From NCBI RefSeq assembly GCF_003351865.1, contig NZ_CP022242.1, positions 372,001-436,000 on the forward strand: DNA of 64,000 bases. The letters are read 5' to 3'. Below the pieces are notes generated by a model. That model saw only the letters and a list, made by a program, of their open reading frames with translations. It had not been told where the DNA came from and ran no database searches. Numbering within the stretch: position 1 is the stretch's first letter; each line of letters starts with the position of its first letter. The stretch comes from Methanofervidicoccus sp. A16 (lineage in GTDB: Archaea > AGJL01 > Methanococci > Methanococcales > Methanococcaceae). A program made the translations under genes and the position numbers. This document shows positions 47,494 to 57,271 of this stretch, piece after piece.

Positions 47494-47605
47494 TCGAGGA
47501 TCTCGATAAAAATAATAAAACAATAATAATTAAAAAAAATAAAGAAATTTGAAACAAAAAATAATTAAAAAGAGCAACTCTTCTCCGTTATTTTTATTAT
47601 TTTTT

Positions 47606-47918
47606 ATACTCTAGTTCCCATCAAAAGGATAGTTTAAAGAATAATAAAAATAATTATAAAATAAAATAAAGAAAAGGTTTTAAAATAAAAAACTTCTATT
47701 ATCCCAGATATAGCATTTTTAAAAAGAGATTGGAGGGATAGTCCTTTGAATACCTTCTAATATAGTGATATCAGATAGGATTTCTTATCTCTATCTAAGT
47801 GATCAGAAAGATCCTTATAGTTTAATGGTCTTATCTGATATTTTAATCGTGATTTTTATTATAATAATTATCATTTTTACTGTTCTTTTAACCACTACTG
47901 ATGGGAACTAAGGTTTTT
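47606..47918. repeat. Inverted-repeat element 8 (A+ / C core plus / A-)
   Basis: Plus-oriented A-motif at 47606-47640 (ACTCTAGTTCCCATCAAAAG), C core in plus orientation at 47691-47821 (AAACTTCTATTATCCCAGAT ... TGAATACCTTCTAATATAG ... GATCCTTATAG), minus-oriented A-motif at 47886-47918 (CTACTGATGGGAACTAAGG). The simplest complete example of the family in the window. Confidence 0.7.
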
Positions 47919-48047
47919 TATATTTTTTTAAGAAAGTTTTATTTTATTCTAATTATTTTTATTTTTTAATAATTTTTATACATTTCTATAATATTTCCCG
48001 TTGTTATGGTTTATTTTTTAATTACAATTATAGAGAGATGAATAAAC

Positions 48048-49028
48048 ATGATAAAAATAATCTATATCACCGAAAAGGGGAAAACTCTAGCTAAAAAAAT
48101 AGAGAATATCTTAAAATACTATAGATATCTTTCCTCCACTTACTACTTAAAGGATTTTCAGATAGAGGGAAAGGAGAAGGGATTTATCTTTATAATGGCA
48201 GTAGGTATTGTAATAAGAAAGTACATAGAAGAGATAAAGGAGGATAAAACAAGAGATCCCTTTGTAATAGTTGTAGATGAAAATGGTAAGTATGTAATTC
48301 CACTACTATCCAACCACCTTGGAGGAGGTAACTACTTCTCCAAGTTACTAGAGGGAGAGTTAGGAGGAATGGCAGTACTAACTACTGCAACTGATACGAA
48401 CAACAAAGTTGGTATAGATGAACTCTCCAGAATGTATTTCTTGGAAACTCCTAAAAGGGAAGATATACTTAGAATAAACAGAAAGATTTTAGAGGAAAAG
48501 GTGGATCTCTACCTACCGAGAAATTGGAAGGTAATTGATAGAAGGATATATAACACCTATAACGTACACCACCACGATAGAGATTACATAGTGGTAGATG
48601 ATGTAATACTCCCTAAGAAGTACCTTGTAGTAGGATTAGGATGTAGAAAAGGAATTGAAACCTGGAAGGTATATTGGACAGTTAAAAAGGCCCTCTATAT
48701 AAGGGATATACCTCCCTGGAGGGTGGATGGATTTGCGACTGTGGATATTAAGAGAAATGAGAGGGGGATATTGGAGACTGTGGAGAGGTTGAAGGGGAAA
48801 CTTTACACCTTCACAAGAGAGGAGATAATGGATATCTATAAAGTAAGAGATGACCTAGAAAAATCTCCATTTGTATTTAAAAGTTTAGGGATCTATGGAG
48901 TATCTGAGCCTGTATCTATCCTAGGAGTATCGAAGTTAAAGGGAGATAATATTGATCCTCGAGGTGTAGATCTTATACTTAGAAAGTTTAAAAATAGAGG
49001 AGTTACAGTTTCTATAAGTGTAGGTTAA
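48048..49028 (+). CDS. cbiG: Cobalt-precorrin 5A hydrolase
   Basis: 326 residues. N-terminal domain with IFIMAVGIVIRKY and DENGKYVIPLLSNHLGGGNYFSKLL (the CbiG signature PLLSxHxGG), a middle linker, and the C-terminal YLVVGLGCRKGIETWKVYWTVKKAL domain with ILGVSKLKGDNI. It opens the delta-lactone ring of cobalt-precorrin 5A, losing C2 as acetaldehyde. The gene overlaps the PP-loop gene tail-to-tail by 4 bp. Confidence 0.92.
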   Translation: MIKIIYITEKGKTLAKKIENILKYYRYLSSTYYLKDFQIEGKEKGFIFIMAVGIVIRKYIEEIKEDKTRDPFVIVVDENGKYVIPLLSNHLGGGNYFSKLLEGELGGMAVLTTATDTNNKVGIDELSRMYFLETPKREDILRINRKILEEKVDLYLPRNWKVIDRRIYNTYNVHHHDRDYIVVDDVILPKKYLVVGLGCRKGIETWKVYWTVKKALYIRDIPPWRVDGFATVDIKRNERGILETVERLKGKLYTFTREEIMDIYKVRDDLEKSPFVFKSLGIYGVSEPVSILGVSKLKGDNIDPRGVDLILRKFKNRGVTVSISVG

Positions 49029-49798
49029 TGTTGAGACAGTACTTCCAAAATATTCTTTAATCCCTCTCCACTATCTATTACCTGGGCCCTAACCTCCCTT
49101 AATATCCTTTGGATGGTAAATTTTTTATTTCTTTCATACCTATGGGCGATCCTTAGGAGGGGGCAGGTATATTTCCGTTTTATCTCTATACCTACAGTTT
49201 TTAATATTTCCCTACACTGATTCTTAGTTAAGGAGAGAAAGGATGGCATGTTTATCCTTATTGTATCTTCCTCTTTTACAACAGAGAGATAACCAGTTGA
49301 TAACATATCACCGTATATAATATATTTAATACCCTTATCCCTGGCGTAGTTTAGAATACTCTCTTCTATCCTTTTATGACATCTGCCACAGGGATGATAC
49401 CTTCCCTCTAAAGTACCTAATCTGATATCCTCAAGATCTATCTCTATAAATCTATGGGTTATTCCCAACTTCTTCACTAGATTGGATATCCTACTCTTAT
49501 CTTCCTCCTCCATTATAGTAGGTGAGTAGATGGTAACTCCTACTACATTAAAGATCCTCTTAGAGATAATGGTAGATGCAGTACTATCTACACCTCCACT
49601 GAATGCCACAACAGCTCTTTCCTTTTTACTACTGTCCTCATTATGTATATACTCTAAAAATTTCTCAAAATCCCTACTAAATGATAGGAGCAACTTTAAC
49701 CTGTTGTAGATTTGAGGATCTAATACTCCACTACTGTAAAGATTTTCTAGGTTTTTCATGGAAATTTTTAGTCTAATATCCCTTACCTCTGAATACAT
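49025..49798 (-). CDS. PP-loop ATPase of the COG2117 type
   Basis: 257 residues. PP-loop VVAFSGGVDSTASTII, followed by CGRCHKRIEE (CxxC), YIIYGDMLSTGYLSV and a late Cys in KRKYTCPLLRIAHR. This fits the archaeal COG2117 family, annotated as a thiouridylase-related PP-loop protein but not characterised. The three cysteines suggest sulfur transfer or metal binding. The N-terminal 50 residues are helical without a motif. Confidence 0.75.
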   Translation of the reverse strand: MYSEVRDIRLKISMKNLENLYSSGVLDPQIYNRLKLLLSFSRDFEKFLEYIHNEDSSKKERAVVAFSGGVDSTASTIISKRIFNVVGVTIYSPTIMEEEDKSRISNLVKKLGITHRFIEIDLEDIRLGTLEGRYHPCGRCHKRIEESILNYARDKGIKYIIYGDMLSTGYLSVVKEEDTIRINMPSFLSLTKNQCREILKTVGIEIKRKYTCPLLRIAHRYERNKKFTIQRILREVRAQVIDSGEGLKNILEVLSQH

Positions 49799-50030
49799 AG
49801 TATCTCCTAAAAATTTCTATTAAATTTATATATAAAATCTTAGAAAAGAGTGTTATATTGAGGAATAAATTATCAGAATAAAAAATATGAAGAGGTTAAA
49901 AAATAGGAAATTATAATAATTATATTCAAGAGTGGCAATAAGGAAATTTTTGACTGGATATATTAATTATCATTAAAAAAATAATATTGAATAAATTCTT
50001 GTAGTGATAATAAAAACCCTATTTTTCTTT

Positions 50031-50090
50031 TAAATATATAAATATTTATTTTAGTATTTTCATTCCCACATAGAAAACAACGGTGATCTC
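50031..50090 (+). promoter_or_regulatory. Promoter and ribosome binding site of nop5
   Basis: TATA-like TAAATATATAAATATTTATT at 50031-50050 lies 41-60 bp before the ATG at 50091, and GGTGATCTC directly precedes the start. Confidence 0.5.
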
Positions 50091-51335
50091 ATGTACTATC
50101 TGATATTCACATCTTACGGTGCCTTTCTCCTAGATTATAATGGAGATCTAAGTTTGGAAAACATAAAATACTATAAGATATTCCCGGAAGAGGATATACC
50201 TAAGATTATGTACGACCTTAGAAGGGGAAATCTACAGATAGTTGATAAGTTGAAGGAGGAGTGGAATCTAAAAGACGGTGAAAAGGTTATAGTAGAGTAT
50301 TTAGAGGAGGAGCCTACAACTCCAGGGAAATTCGTAAGAGAGAACGTCTACACTCTCGGTAAGAGGTACGGCGTCTTTAACAGTTATGAGGAGTTTATAG
50401 AAAAAACTAACCTCTGGACAACTGAACTCACTAAACTCCTGATGAAGGAAGCCTCTGAGAGAAAGGATAAATTAATAATCCAAACAGTAAGTGCACTAGA
50501 TGACTTAGATGAGACACTTAATCTATTCTCCGAGAGACTTAGGGAGTGGTACTCCCTCTACTTCCCAGAGATGGACAAAATTATAAAGAAACATGAACTC
50601 TATGCAAAGTTAGTATCTCAGTTTTTAAAGAGGGAAAATTATACCAGGACTAAGTTAAAGGAGTTTTTACCTTCAAAAACAGCTAAAATTCTATCTAAAG
50701 CGGCAAAGAGTTCAATGGGTGCAGAGTTATCTGAGAGGGATCTTTCCATTATAAAAGAGTTTGCAGATCAGATAATATCTCTTTACAACTTAAGAGATAA
50801 ATTAGTGAAGTATCTGGAAGAACTGATGGAGGAGACTGCACCTAACTTAACAAAGTTGGCAGGACCTTCCCTAGGTGCAAGACTTATAAGTTTAACTGGA
50901 GGATTGGAGAGACTGTCAAAACTACCTGCCTCTACAATACAGGTTATCGGTGCTGAGAAGGCACTGTTTGCACATCTGAGATTAGGTGCAGATCCTCCAA
51001 AACATGGGGTTATATTTCAACACCCTCTTATTCAAAGTTCTCCCTGGTGGATCAGGGGAAAGGTTGCAAGGGCCCTTGCCTGTAAGTTGGCGGTAGGAGT
51101 TAGGGCAGATGTATTTGGAAACTACATAGCAGATGAACTTCTTGAAGCCCTTAATAAGAGGGTTGAGGAGATAAAGAGGAAGTATCCTGAACCGAGGAAG
51201 AAAACTTCAAAGAAAAGAAAAGAAAAAAAAGAAAAAGGTAAGAAAAAGAAAAAAGAAGATAAAAAGAAAAAGAAAAAAGGTAAAAAATCGAAGAAGGGAA
51301 AGAAGGTAATAGGAAAGACATCCTCAAAATGGTGA
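50091..51335 (+). CDS. nop5: C/D box RNP core protein aNop5
   Basis: 414 residues: N-terminal fibrillarin-binding domain, a long coiled coil (about 120-245), and the C-terminal RNA/L7Ae-facing Nop domain with AGPSLGARLISLTGGLERL, VIGAEKALFAHLRLG and HGVIFQHPLIQSSPWWIRGK. A Lys/Glu-rich tail of about 50 residues (from about 364) ends the protein, as in other archaeal Nop5. With fibrillarin and L7Ae it forms the box C/D methylation complex. Followed by flpA 4 bp later. Confidence 0.95.
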   Translation: MYYLIFTSYGAFLLDYNGDLSLENIKYYKIFPEEDIPKIMYDLRRGNLQIVDKLKEEWNLKDGEKVIVEYLEEEPTTPGKFVRENVYTLGKRYGVFNSYEEFIEKTNLWTTELTKLLMKEASERKDKLIIQTVSALDDLDETLNLFSERLREWYSLYFPEMDKIIKKHELYAKLVSQFLKRENYTRTKLKEFLPSKTAKILSKAAKSSMGAELSERDLSIIKEFADQIISLYNLRDKLVKYLEELMEETAPNLTKLAGPSLGARLISLTGGLERLSKLPASTIQVIGAEKALFAHLRLGADPPKHGVIFQHPLIQSSPWWIRGKVARALACKLAVGVRADVFGNYIADELLEALNKRVEEIKRKYPEPRKKTSKKRKEKKEKGKKKKKEDKKKKKKGKKSKKGKKVIGKTSSKW

Positions 51336-51339
51336 TACT

Positions 51340-52020
51340 TTGAAAGTTAGGGAGATCTTCGATAACGTATATGAGATAGATACAGGTGATGGTGTTAGGA
51401 GGATAGGGACAAAATCCCTAGTTCCCTCCAAGAGGGTTTATGGGGAGAGGGTAGTTAAGATAGAAGGGGTGGAATACAGAATCTGGAATCCCAACAAGAG
51501 TAAGTTGGCAGCTGCCATATTGAAGGGACTTAAGGTTATGCCCATAAAGAGAGGTTCAAAGGTGCTCTACTTAGGTGCCTCCGCAGGTACTACTCCTTCC
51601 CATGTTGCAGATATTGTGGAGTACGCACCTGTATACTCTGTGGAGTTCTCGCCGAGGATAATGAGGGAGTTCTTAGAGGTATGTAAGGATAGGAAGAACC
51701 TTATACCTATACTGGGAGATGCCAACTTACCAAATACCTACAGTAATATAGTTGAGATGGTAGATGTGATATACGAGGACGTCGCCCAGGTGAATCAGGC
51801 TGAAATACTTATCAAAAATGCTAAGTGGTTCTTAAAGGAGGGGGGATACGGTATAATAGCCATAAAGGCTAGGAGTATAGACGTTGTAAAGGATCCCAAA
51901 GAGATATTTAAGGAGCAGAGGGAGATACTGACAGAGGGAGGTTTTAAGATAGTGGATGAGGTGGATATTGAACCCTTTGAGAGGGATCATGTGTTGATGG
52001 TAGGCATCTGGCAACCCTAA
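51340..52020 (+). CDS. flpA: Fibrillarin-like rRNA/tRNA 2'-O-methyltransferase
   Basis: 226 residues from TTG 51340 with GGTGAT just upstream. Class I methyltransferase: VLYLGASAGTTPSHVADIV (motif I), YSVEFSPRIMREFL, PILGDANLPNTY, DVIYEDVAQVNQAEILI and YGIIAIKARSIDV, the full fibrillarin signature set. The catalytic partner of Nop5, guided by C/D box sRNAs such as the one at 36.9 kb. Operon nop5-flpA-PHP. Confidence 0.95.
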   Translation: MKVREIFDNVYEIDTGDGVRRIGTKSLVPSKRVYGERVVKIEGVEYRIWNPNKSKLAAAILKGLKVMPIKRGSKVLYLGASAGTTPSHVADIVEYAPVYSVEFSPRIMREFLEVCKDRKNLIPILGDANLPNTYSNIVEMVDVIYEDVAQVNQAEILIKNAKWFLKEGGYGIIAIKARSIDVVKDPKEIFKEQREILTEGGFKIVDEVDIEPFERDHVLMVGIWQP

Positions 52021-52029
52021 GGTGGTAGT

Positions 52030-52686
52030 GTGAGATACGACTTCCATACCCATACAGTTTTCAGCGATGGAGAGTTGATACCTTCAGAACTTGTAAGGAG
52101 GGCAATACTACTTAACCATACAGCCCTGGCTATTACAGATCATGGAGATGCAAGTAATTACAAGGATCTAATAGAGAAGACAATATTAGCGAGGGAGGAG
52201 TTGAAGAGGTACTGGGATATAAGGGTAATTGTAGGTATTGAACTTACCCATATACCTCCTAAGTCTATCCCGAAGATGGCTAGAAGGTGTAAAGATGTGG
52301 GGGCTGAGATCGTTCTAGTCCATGGAGAGACAATAGTGGAACCTGTGGAGGAGGGAACGAATTACTACGCCTCTATCTCCGAAGATGTGGATATCTTAGC
52401 CCATCCAGGACTGATAGACAGGGAATGTGCAGAGAATATAAAGGAGAATAATATATTCTTGGAGATCACATCGAGGAAGGGACACTCTCTAACAAATGGA
52501 CATGTGATGAACGTTGCAAGGGATTTCAATATACCTGTTGTGATAAATACAGATACTCACAGTCCCTCGGATCTTATAGATGTGAATTTTGCAAGGAAGG
52601 TAGGTTTAGGTTGTGGGATGGGTAGAAAGGAGTTGGAAAATGCTTTATATTATTATCCTAAGGAGTTGTTGAAGAGATTGATTTAA
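52030..52686 (+). CDS. PHP-domain phosphatase-like protein
   Basis: 218 residues from GTG 52030 (GGTGGT upstream). PHP metal motifs: YDFHTHTVFSDGE (3-15), LAITDHGDASN, VGIELTHI, ILAHPGLID and NTDTHSPSD. Similar to histidinol-phosphatase-like PHP proteins of archaea, though it is shorter than true HisK-type enzymes. Third gene of the nop5 operon; no functional link to RNA modification is evident. Confidence 0.82.
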   Translation: MRYDFHTHTVFSDGELIPSELVRRAILLNHTALAITDHGDASNYKDLIEKTILAREELKRYWDIRVIVGIELTHIPPKSIPKMARRCKDVGAEIVLVHGETIVEPVEEGTNYYASISEDVDILAHPGLIDRECAENIKENNIFLEITSRKGHSLTNGHVMNVARDFNIPVVINTDTHSPSDLIDVNFARKVGLGCGMGRKELENALYYYPKELLKRLI

Positions 52687-53193
52687 TATACTTCCGTAAT
52701 AATATGAAACATCTGTTCATCTGTTAATAAAAGTTGCTAGGATGTTTAATTTTTCTCTTCTCTCAATATGACTCTATAAATATCAAAGATAGAAGGTAAT
52801 TATTTTTTCCAGTCGATGGATTGGTAGTTCCCATCAATATAGTTCTGATGTGCCACTAAGGAGTAAGATGGCTAAAAAAAGAAAGATGTAGTTAGTTTTT
52901 ATAATATACCATCATCTACTTATTTTCTACTTCAGTATATAAGTATTTAAGTGGATCTACAAGAGAGAATTTTATATTATTTAATTAATCTTATTAAAAT
53001 AAATAATTAAGAATTAAGAAAATTATTACTATAATAACAAAATTAAAAAATCCTATCTGGAATATTTACGATTCTTTTCTATTTGAATAATTTTTTGTTT
53101 TATTATAGAATAAAAAAAATAAAGTTTTATTATTAGCAAAATATCCTACTGGTTTTAGAACGGTACTCTTAAAAATACCTTGGAGGAACGATA
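52687..53193. other. 507-bp gene-free gap with one A-like motif
   Basis: A plus-oriented A-like motif at 52822-52850 (GGTAGTTCCCATCAATATAG), no minus partner. The region 52687-52890 is less AT-rich than usual gaps here; an RNA gene is possible, but I found no C/D boxes or paired helices. The right part is plain AT-rich promoter sequence. Confidence 0.4.
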
Positions 53194-54042
53194 ATGAACG
53201 TAAATATAAAAGATATACCTATTACAGATAATCACATTCATGTAGACAGTAAGAGAGGTTACGGTGCTGAAAAGGTGGCAAAAATATTTAAAAATGCTGG
53301 AGGAAAAACTCTAATATTACTGAATAAACCCTCTTTTACAGGTGATTTAATCGCTCCCATGGATACGTTGATAAGGGATATAGAAACTATAAAGAAAAAG
53401 GTTGAAGGGGTACAAGTATATGGATTGGTAGGGGTACATCCCTGTGAAATCACCACTATGGTAGAGAGGGGAAAGAGTTTAGAATATATTAAAGAGAAGG
53501 TTATAGAAGCCTTAAACTATGCCAGAAAACTTGTAGAGGAGTATGAATTCTTAGTTGGTATTGGGGAGGTTGGAAGGCCCCACTTTAAAGTAAGTGAGGA
53601 TGTATGGAAGATCTCCAACGAGATACTCTTATACTGTATGGAGATGGCCAGAGATATTGGATGTGCTCTACAGATCCACGGGGAGAGTGCCTCAGAGGAG
53701 CAGTTCAGGGAATTTAGGGACATGGCGAGATCTGTAAATCTGAACCCTGAAAAGGTTATAAAACACCACTGTGGAGATAACGTATTGGAGGGAGAAAAAT
53801 ACGGGATTTTTCCTTCTATTATGGCCTCTAAACCAGTTGTTGAGGCTGCAAAAAAATCTCTAAGGTTTGTAATGGAAACTGATTATATTGACGACTTAAG
53901 ACGTCCTGGAGCAGTTTTAGGAATAAAGACAGTTCCAAGAAGAACAAGAAAACTTTTAGAGATGGGTATAATTGACGAGGAGGGTGCCTATAAAATTCAT
54001 AAGGAAAATATTGAAAAACTTTATAACATAGAGCTGGAATAG
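53194..54042 (+). CDS. COG1099-like TIM-barrel metal hydrolase (TatD-related)
   Basis: 282 residues. Metal site motifs: ITDNHIHVDSKRGYG (about 10-24), GVHPCE, GIGEVGRPHF, ALQIHGESA, VIKHHCGDN and METDYIDD. This fits the archaeal COG1099 predicted hydrolase family; the final PRRTRKLLEMGIIDEE segment is conserved in it. Activity undetermined. GGAGG precedes the ATG. Confidence 0.82.
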   Translation: MNVNIKDIPITDNHIHVDSKRGYGAEKVAKIFKNAGGKTLILLNKPSFTGDLIAPMDTLIRDIETIKKKVEGVQVYGLVGVHPCEITTMVERGKSLEYIKEKVIEALNYARKLVEEYEFLVGIGEVGRPHFKVSEDVWKISNEILLYCMEMARDIGCALQIHGESASEEQFREFRDMARSVNLNPEKVIKHHCGDNVLEGEKYGIFPSIMASKPVVEAAKKSLRFVMETDYIDDLRRPGAVLGIKTVPRRTRKLLEMGIIDEEGAYKIHKENIEKLYNIELE

Positions 54043-54335
54043 GTTTTTATAATCCATAAGAAAAATATTGGTATTAAAAATAAAACTACTTTCTATTAGA
54101 ATTTTAAAAATATTATTATGATATAATAATATTAATTATGGAAATAATAAGATATTTTAGTCTCAATAATTTTTAATATAACGGGACTCTGTTAACGGAA
54201 GGATTTTAACTCTTTTTCTCTTTTTCTCTATAAGATAAATAATATAAAAAGAATTTTTTATTCCCTCTATTATTTTATAAATATTAAATTTATTTTTGTT
54301 ATTAATTATTTTTATTTTAAAATCATCATCTCCTT

Positions 54336-54521
54336 TTAACCTCTTTCTTCTTTAACTTCTTCACCCTTTTTAGTCTCTTCTTCTTTGATCTCTTCTTTTT
54401 CTTCTTCTAACTTAGATATTTCTTTTTTTATGTCCTCTGAGATTTTTGTCGCGGAAGAAATTGCAGCAACTTTCATTAATGCATCTAATTTTTTACTTAA
54501 TTCATTAATTTTTTCCATCAT
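54336..54521 (-). CDS. Small charged coiled-coil protein, hypothetical
   Basis: About 61 residues if it starts at the double Met at 54521; an ATG 45 bp upstream adds a Lys/His-rich stretch of less coding character. EKINELSKKLDALMKVAA forms one helix, followed by a Glu/Lys repeat tail. No family recognised and no clear binding site. The composition could arise by chance in A-rich DNA, so it may not be a real gene. Confidence 0.4.
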   Translation of the reverse strand: MMEKINELSKKLDALMKVAAISSATKISEDIKKEISKLEEEKEEIKEEETKKGEEVKEERG

Positions 54522-54648
54522 TATATTTTTATGTTTTAATTTTATAATAAGATTAAAATGTAGCATACCTTAGATATAGTTTTTAACAATATATTTATAG
54601 TTGTAAGTATATTAATTATATTTAATAATTACCAAAATGGGAGATAAT

Positions 54649-57240
54649 ATGAATGTAAAAGTAGTATTTATACTCCTATCCCTACTTGCATTGACTACTG
54701 TCCAAATATATGGAGAAAACTTAAAAATAGTGGATGTATGGACCTCAAATGTTTTATTAGGAGTATCAACAGATACTACAGAGTACCGTATAGATCCTAA
54801 AATAACACCAACGATTCTTGTTAAAGTATTTAATGGAGATTCCTATCAACATGATGTTATCTTAGAGGTTAAATCTGATGAAGGTAGTAGTTGGAGATCC
54901 TCCCTTGTGCCAATACCACCACGTAGAGAGGAAGTTATATCTGCAGAGTTGGAATTTAAGGAGTTTGGTGTCCATACTGTTCATATATCTCTATTAAGTA
55001 AAGATGGAAAGGTTCTAGCAAGTAAAAAAGCCACTATAGCCGTAGCCAATCCAATAGATATTGTAAATATATCCTGTGATGATTCGTTTATCAACGAGTC
55101 AGAACCAGATGTCGAGGTATGTAATTCTCCCTGGTTTACAGTAACCCTGAGAAATAACAAATACTCTCAATCAGACTACAACGTTGAAGTATGGATTGCA
55201 GTGGTATCACAAAATTTCAACAAAGACGCCAGTAAATACCCTAATGATAAAGAAGTGCTCTACTATGGGAAGAAAGACAGTAAAGTAATATATTTAGCAA
55301 AAGGCAGTGAACGTGAGATAAAATTTAAAATACCTCCTATAACAAGTGAAGAGGATACTGTAAAGATCCAGGTTCATATCAACGTCTCTGGGGTACATGA
55401 CTACGCCGATGGACCAGCATATACTAAAATTAGTATAACTGATGGATACAAAGTTAAATACTCACGGGAGGCGCAACATAAGAAGTTTTCTTATCCAGTG
55501 TCTCTTAATGAATTTCAAATAGTGACCACTCTAAATGAAGATGTTATAGATATTCTAGAGGATTATTACAGAACTAATAACATAGAAGATGTTGAATTAG
55601 AGAAACTGATAAAAAGCCGTAATTATGAAAATAACAAAGTTTTACCAAGGATCTACCTAAAAGATGATCCCTATCTAGTTATTACTAAATTAAAGTTAGT
55701 AAATAAGTTCAACGATAAGTCCTCTGTATTAGTAACTCTTGAAAGTAACGTTGATAAGAATATAGAAAAAGTAGAGTTGGATAAGTTTGAAGTTAAGGAA
55801 ATATATCTGCCTATATTACTTAAATACCCTGAAAATAAATTAAATGTATCTGTGCAGTCAGGCATATATAAATGCAGTAAGGAAAATTCGAATATTAAGC
55901 CGATTCCAGTCTCTCCAGTTTATATAGAAAGTATTGAAGTTGATAAAGGAGATGGAATTTATAGATCTATAGGAGATAACTACTACGTAGATTTGTTTAT
56001 CAATAAAAATTGTACCTTAAAGATAACTTTAAAAAATTGTTATAATAAAGCACTTTCAGGAAACCTCACAGTTGATGCTTTAGATTTAAAAGACGATATA
56101 ATAGAATGTCCTTCAAGACTTTCGTTTAAAATCAGTCCTCATGGAAAAACGACTCTCTATTTCCCAATATCATTCAATACGCCTGTAAAGGGAGATATAA
56201 AATTTACAGTGAAAGCTAACGGAGCATTAACAAGCCACTCCAAAATATTACATTTTGATGTAAATAACATTAAAGTTGATATTAAATATATTAGCCCCTA
56301 TAGAGTCAAAGTAACATTATTGAACAACGAACCAAAATACACCAATCTCCCTGTACCTAGTTATGAGAATAAGTTTAGAGTAATCTTTAGAAATTTCATG
56401 GATAAAGATATAAGTATATATACATGGATAGTGGTAAGAGGGGAAGGTGACGAATTTAAGGGGTCCACAGGTAAAAAATTTATACACATTCCATCAAAAG
56501 GAGAGAGATCTGTTGATTTTAAACTTAAATTTGATGAAGGATTTAAAGGATACCTACAAGTTTATCTCGCTCCTGTAAATCACTCCAATCTAACACTAGT
56601 AGTAACTAAGTATATTACTGTATATAGTCCTCTATCTATAGAAAAATTAATATGTAATAATTCTAAGGTCTACGGAGAAATAGGTTATAGTCATCCATAC
56701 CCAAAACCTATATTTTACAGGTACTGGTATATAGTGGAAAAAGATAATGAAAAGGTGCTTGAAAGTAAAAAATACGGTAAAGTGATATATCCTGGAGAAG
56801 TTGATAAGATAAAGTTTGAACTCCAAGATCTTGAAGACTCTGAGTACATCCTAAGATTTTTTGTAGAGATCCCTGACTTTGTAAAAGTAAATAATACTAA
56901 CTATCCCATACTATTAAAGAGATCTATTAAAGTATTTATCAATACTACAGAAAATACAACTAACCTAGAGAATAATACCATACCCCTTATATACAACGGA
57001 AGTGTACATAACAACACTACAGAAAATATACTTTTAATCACAAATGAAACAGAAAATATATTCAATCTGGTGAATAACAATATATCTATTATATATAATG
57101 AGAGTGAAATGATAAAAGAAGTAATTGAAAATATATCAGATATCATAAAAGAGAATAAAACACCAAAGGGGATAATAGAGACAATATTTACTTCTATAAT
57201 GGGAGCAATAGAAAAAATACTATCCATGTTGGGACTTTAA
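54649..57240 (+). CDS. Large secreted surface protein with beta-sandwich repeats and sequon-rich tail
   Basis: About 863 residues from ATG 54649 (GGGAGATAAT upstream; an earlier in-frame ATG contains that site). Signal peptide (VVFILLSLLALTTVQIYG), then a long extracellular region of COG1361/CARDB-like beta domains (e.g. ILVKVFNGDSYQHDVILEVK; VTLRNNKYSQSDYNVEVWIA). Residues about 770-835 are rich in Asn-x-Thr/Ser sequons (TENTTNLENNT, NNTTENILLITNETEN), then a helical hydrophobic end (IFTSIMGAIEKILSMLGL). Likely S-layer-associated. It precedes the DNA polymerase gene by 31 bp. Confidence 0.75.
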   Translation: MNVKVVFILLSLLALTTVQIYGENLKIVDVWTSNVLLGVSTDTTEYRIDPKITPTILVKVFNGDSYQHDVILEVKSDEGSSWRSSLVPIPPRREEVISAELEFKEFGVHTVHISLLSKDGKVLASKKATIAVANPIDIVNISCDDSFINESEPDVEVCNSPWFTVTLRNNKYSQSDYNVEVWIAVVSQNFNKDASKYPNDKEVLYYGKKDSKVIYLAKGSEREIKFKIPPITSEEDTVKIQVHINVSGVHDYADGPAYTKISITDGYKVKYSREAQHKKFSYPVSLNEFQIVTTLNEDVIDILEDYYRTNNIEDVELEKLIKSRNYENNKVLPRIYLKDDPYLVITKLKLVNKFNDKSSVLVTLESNVDKNIEKVELDKFEVKEIYLPILLKYPENKLNVSVQSGIYKCSKENSNIKPIPVSPVYIESIEVDKGDGIYRSIGDNYYVDLFINKNCTLKITLKNCYNKALSGNLTVDALDLKDDIIECPSRLSFKISPHGKTTLYFPISFNTPVKGDIKFTVKANGALTSHSKILHFDVNNIKVDIKYISPYRVKVTLLNNEPKYTNLPVPSYENKFRVIFRNFMDKDISIYTWIVVRGEGDEFKGSTGKKFIHIPSKGERSVDFKLKFDEGFKGYLQVYLAPVNHSNLTLVVTKYITVYSPLSIEKLICNNSKVYGEIGYSHPYPKPIFYRYWYIVEKDNEKVLESKKYGKVIYPGEVDKIKFELQDLEDSEYILRFFVEIPDFVKVNNTNYPILLKRSIKVFINTTENTTNLENNTIPLIYNGSVHNNTTENILLITNETENIFNLVNNNISIIYNESEMIKEVIENISDIIKENKTPKGIIETIFTSIMGAIEKILSMLGL

Positions 57241-57271
57241 ATTACACTCTTAAATATTTTGAAGGGAAAAC

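Noticed and set aside
52687-53193. Possible tRNA or other RNA gene in the less AT-rich part of this gap
   Set aside because: No T-loop consensus, acceptor pairing, C/D boxes or convincing helices could be found on either strand.
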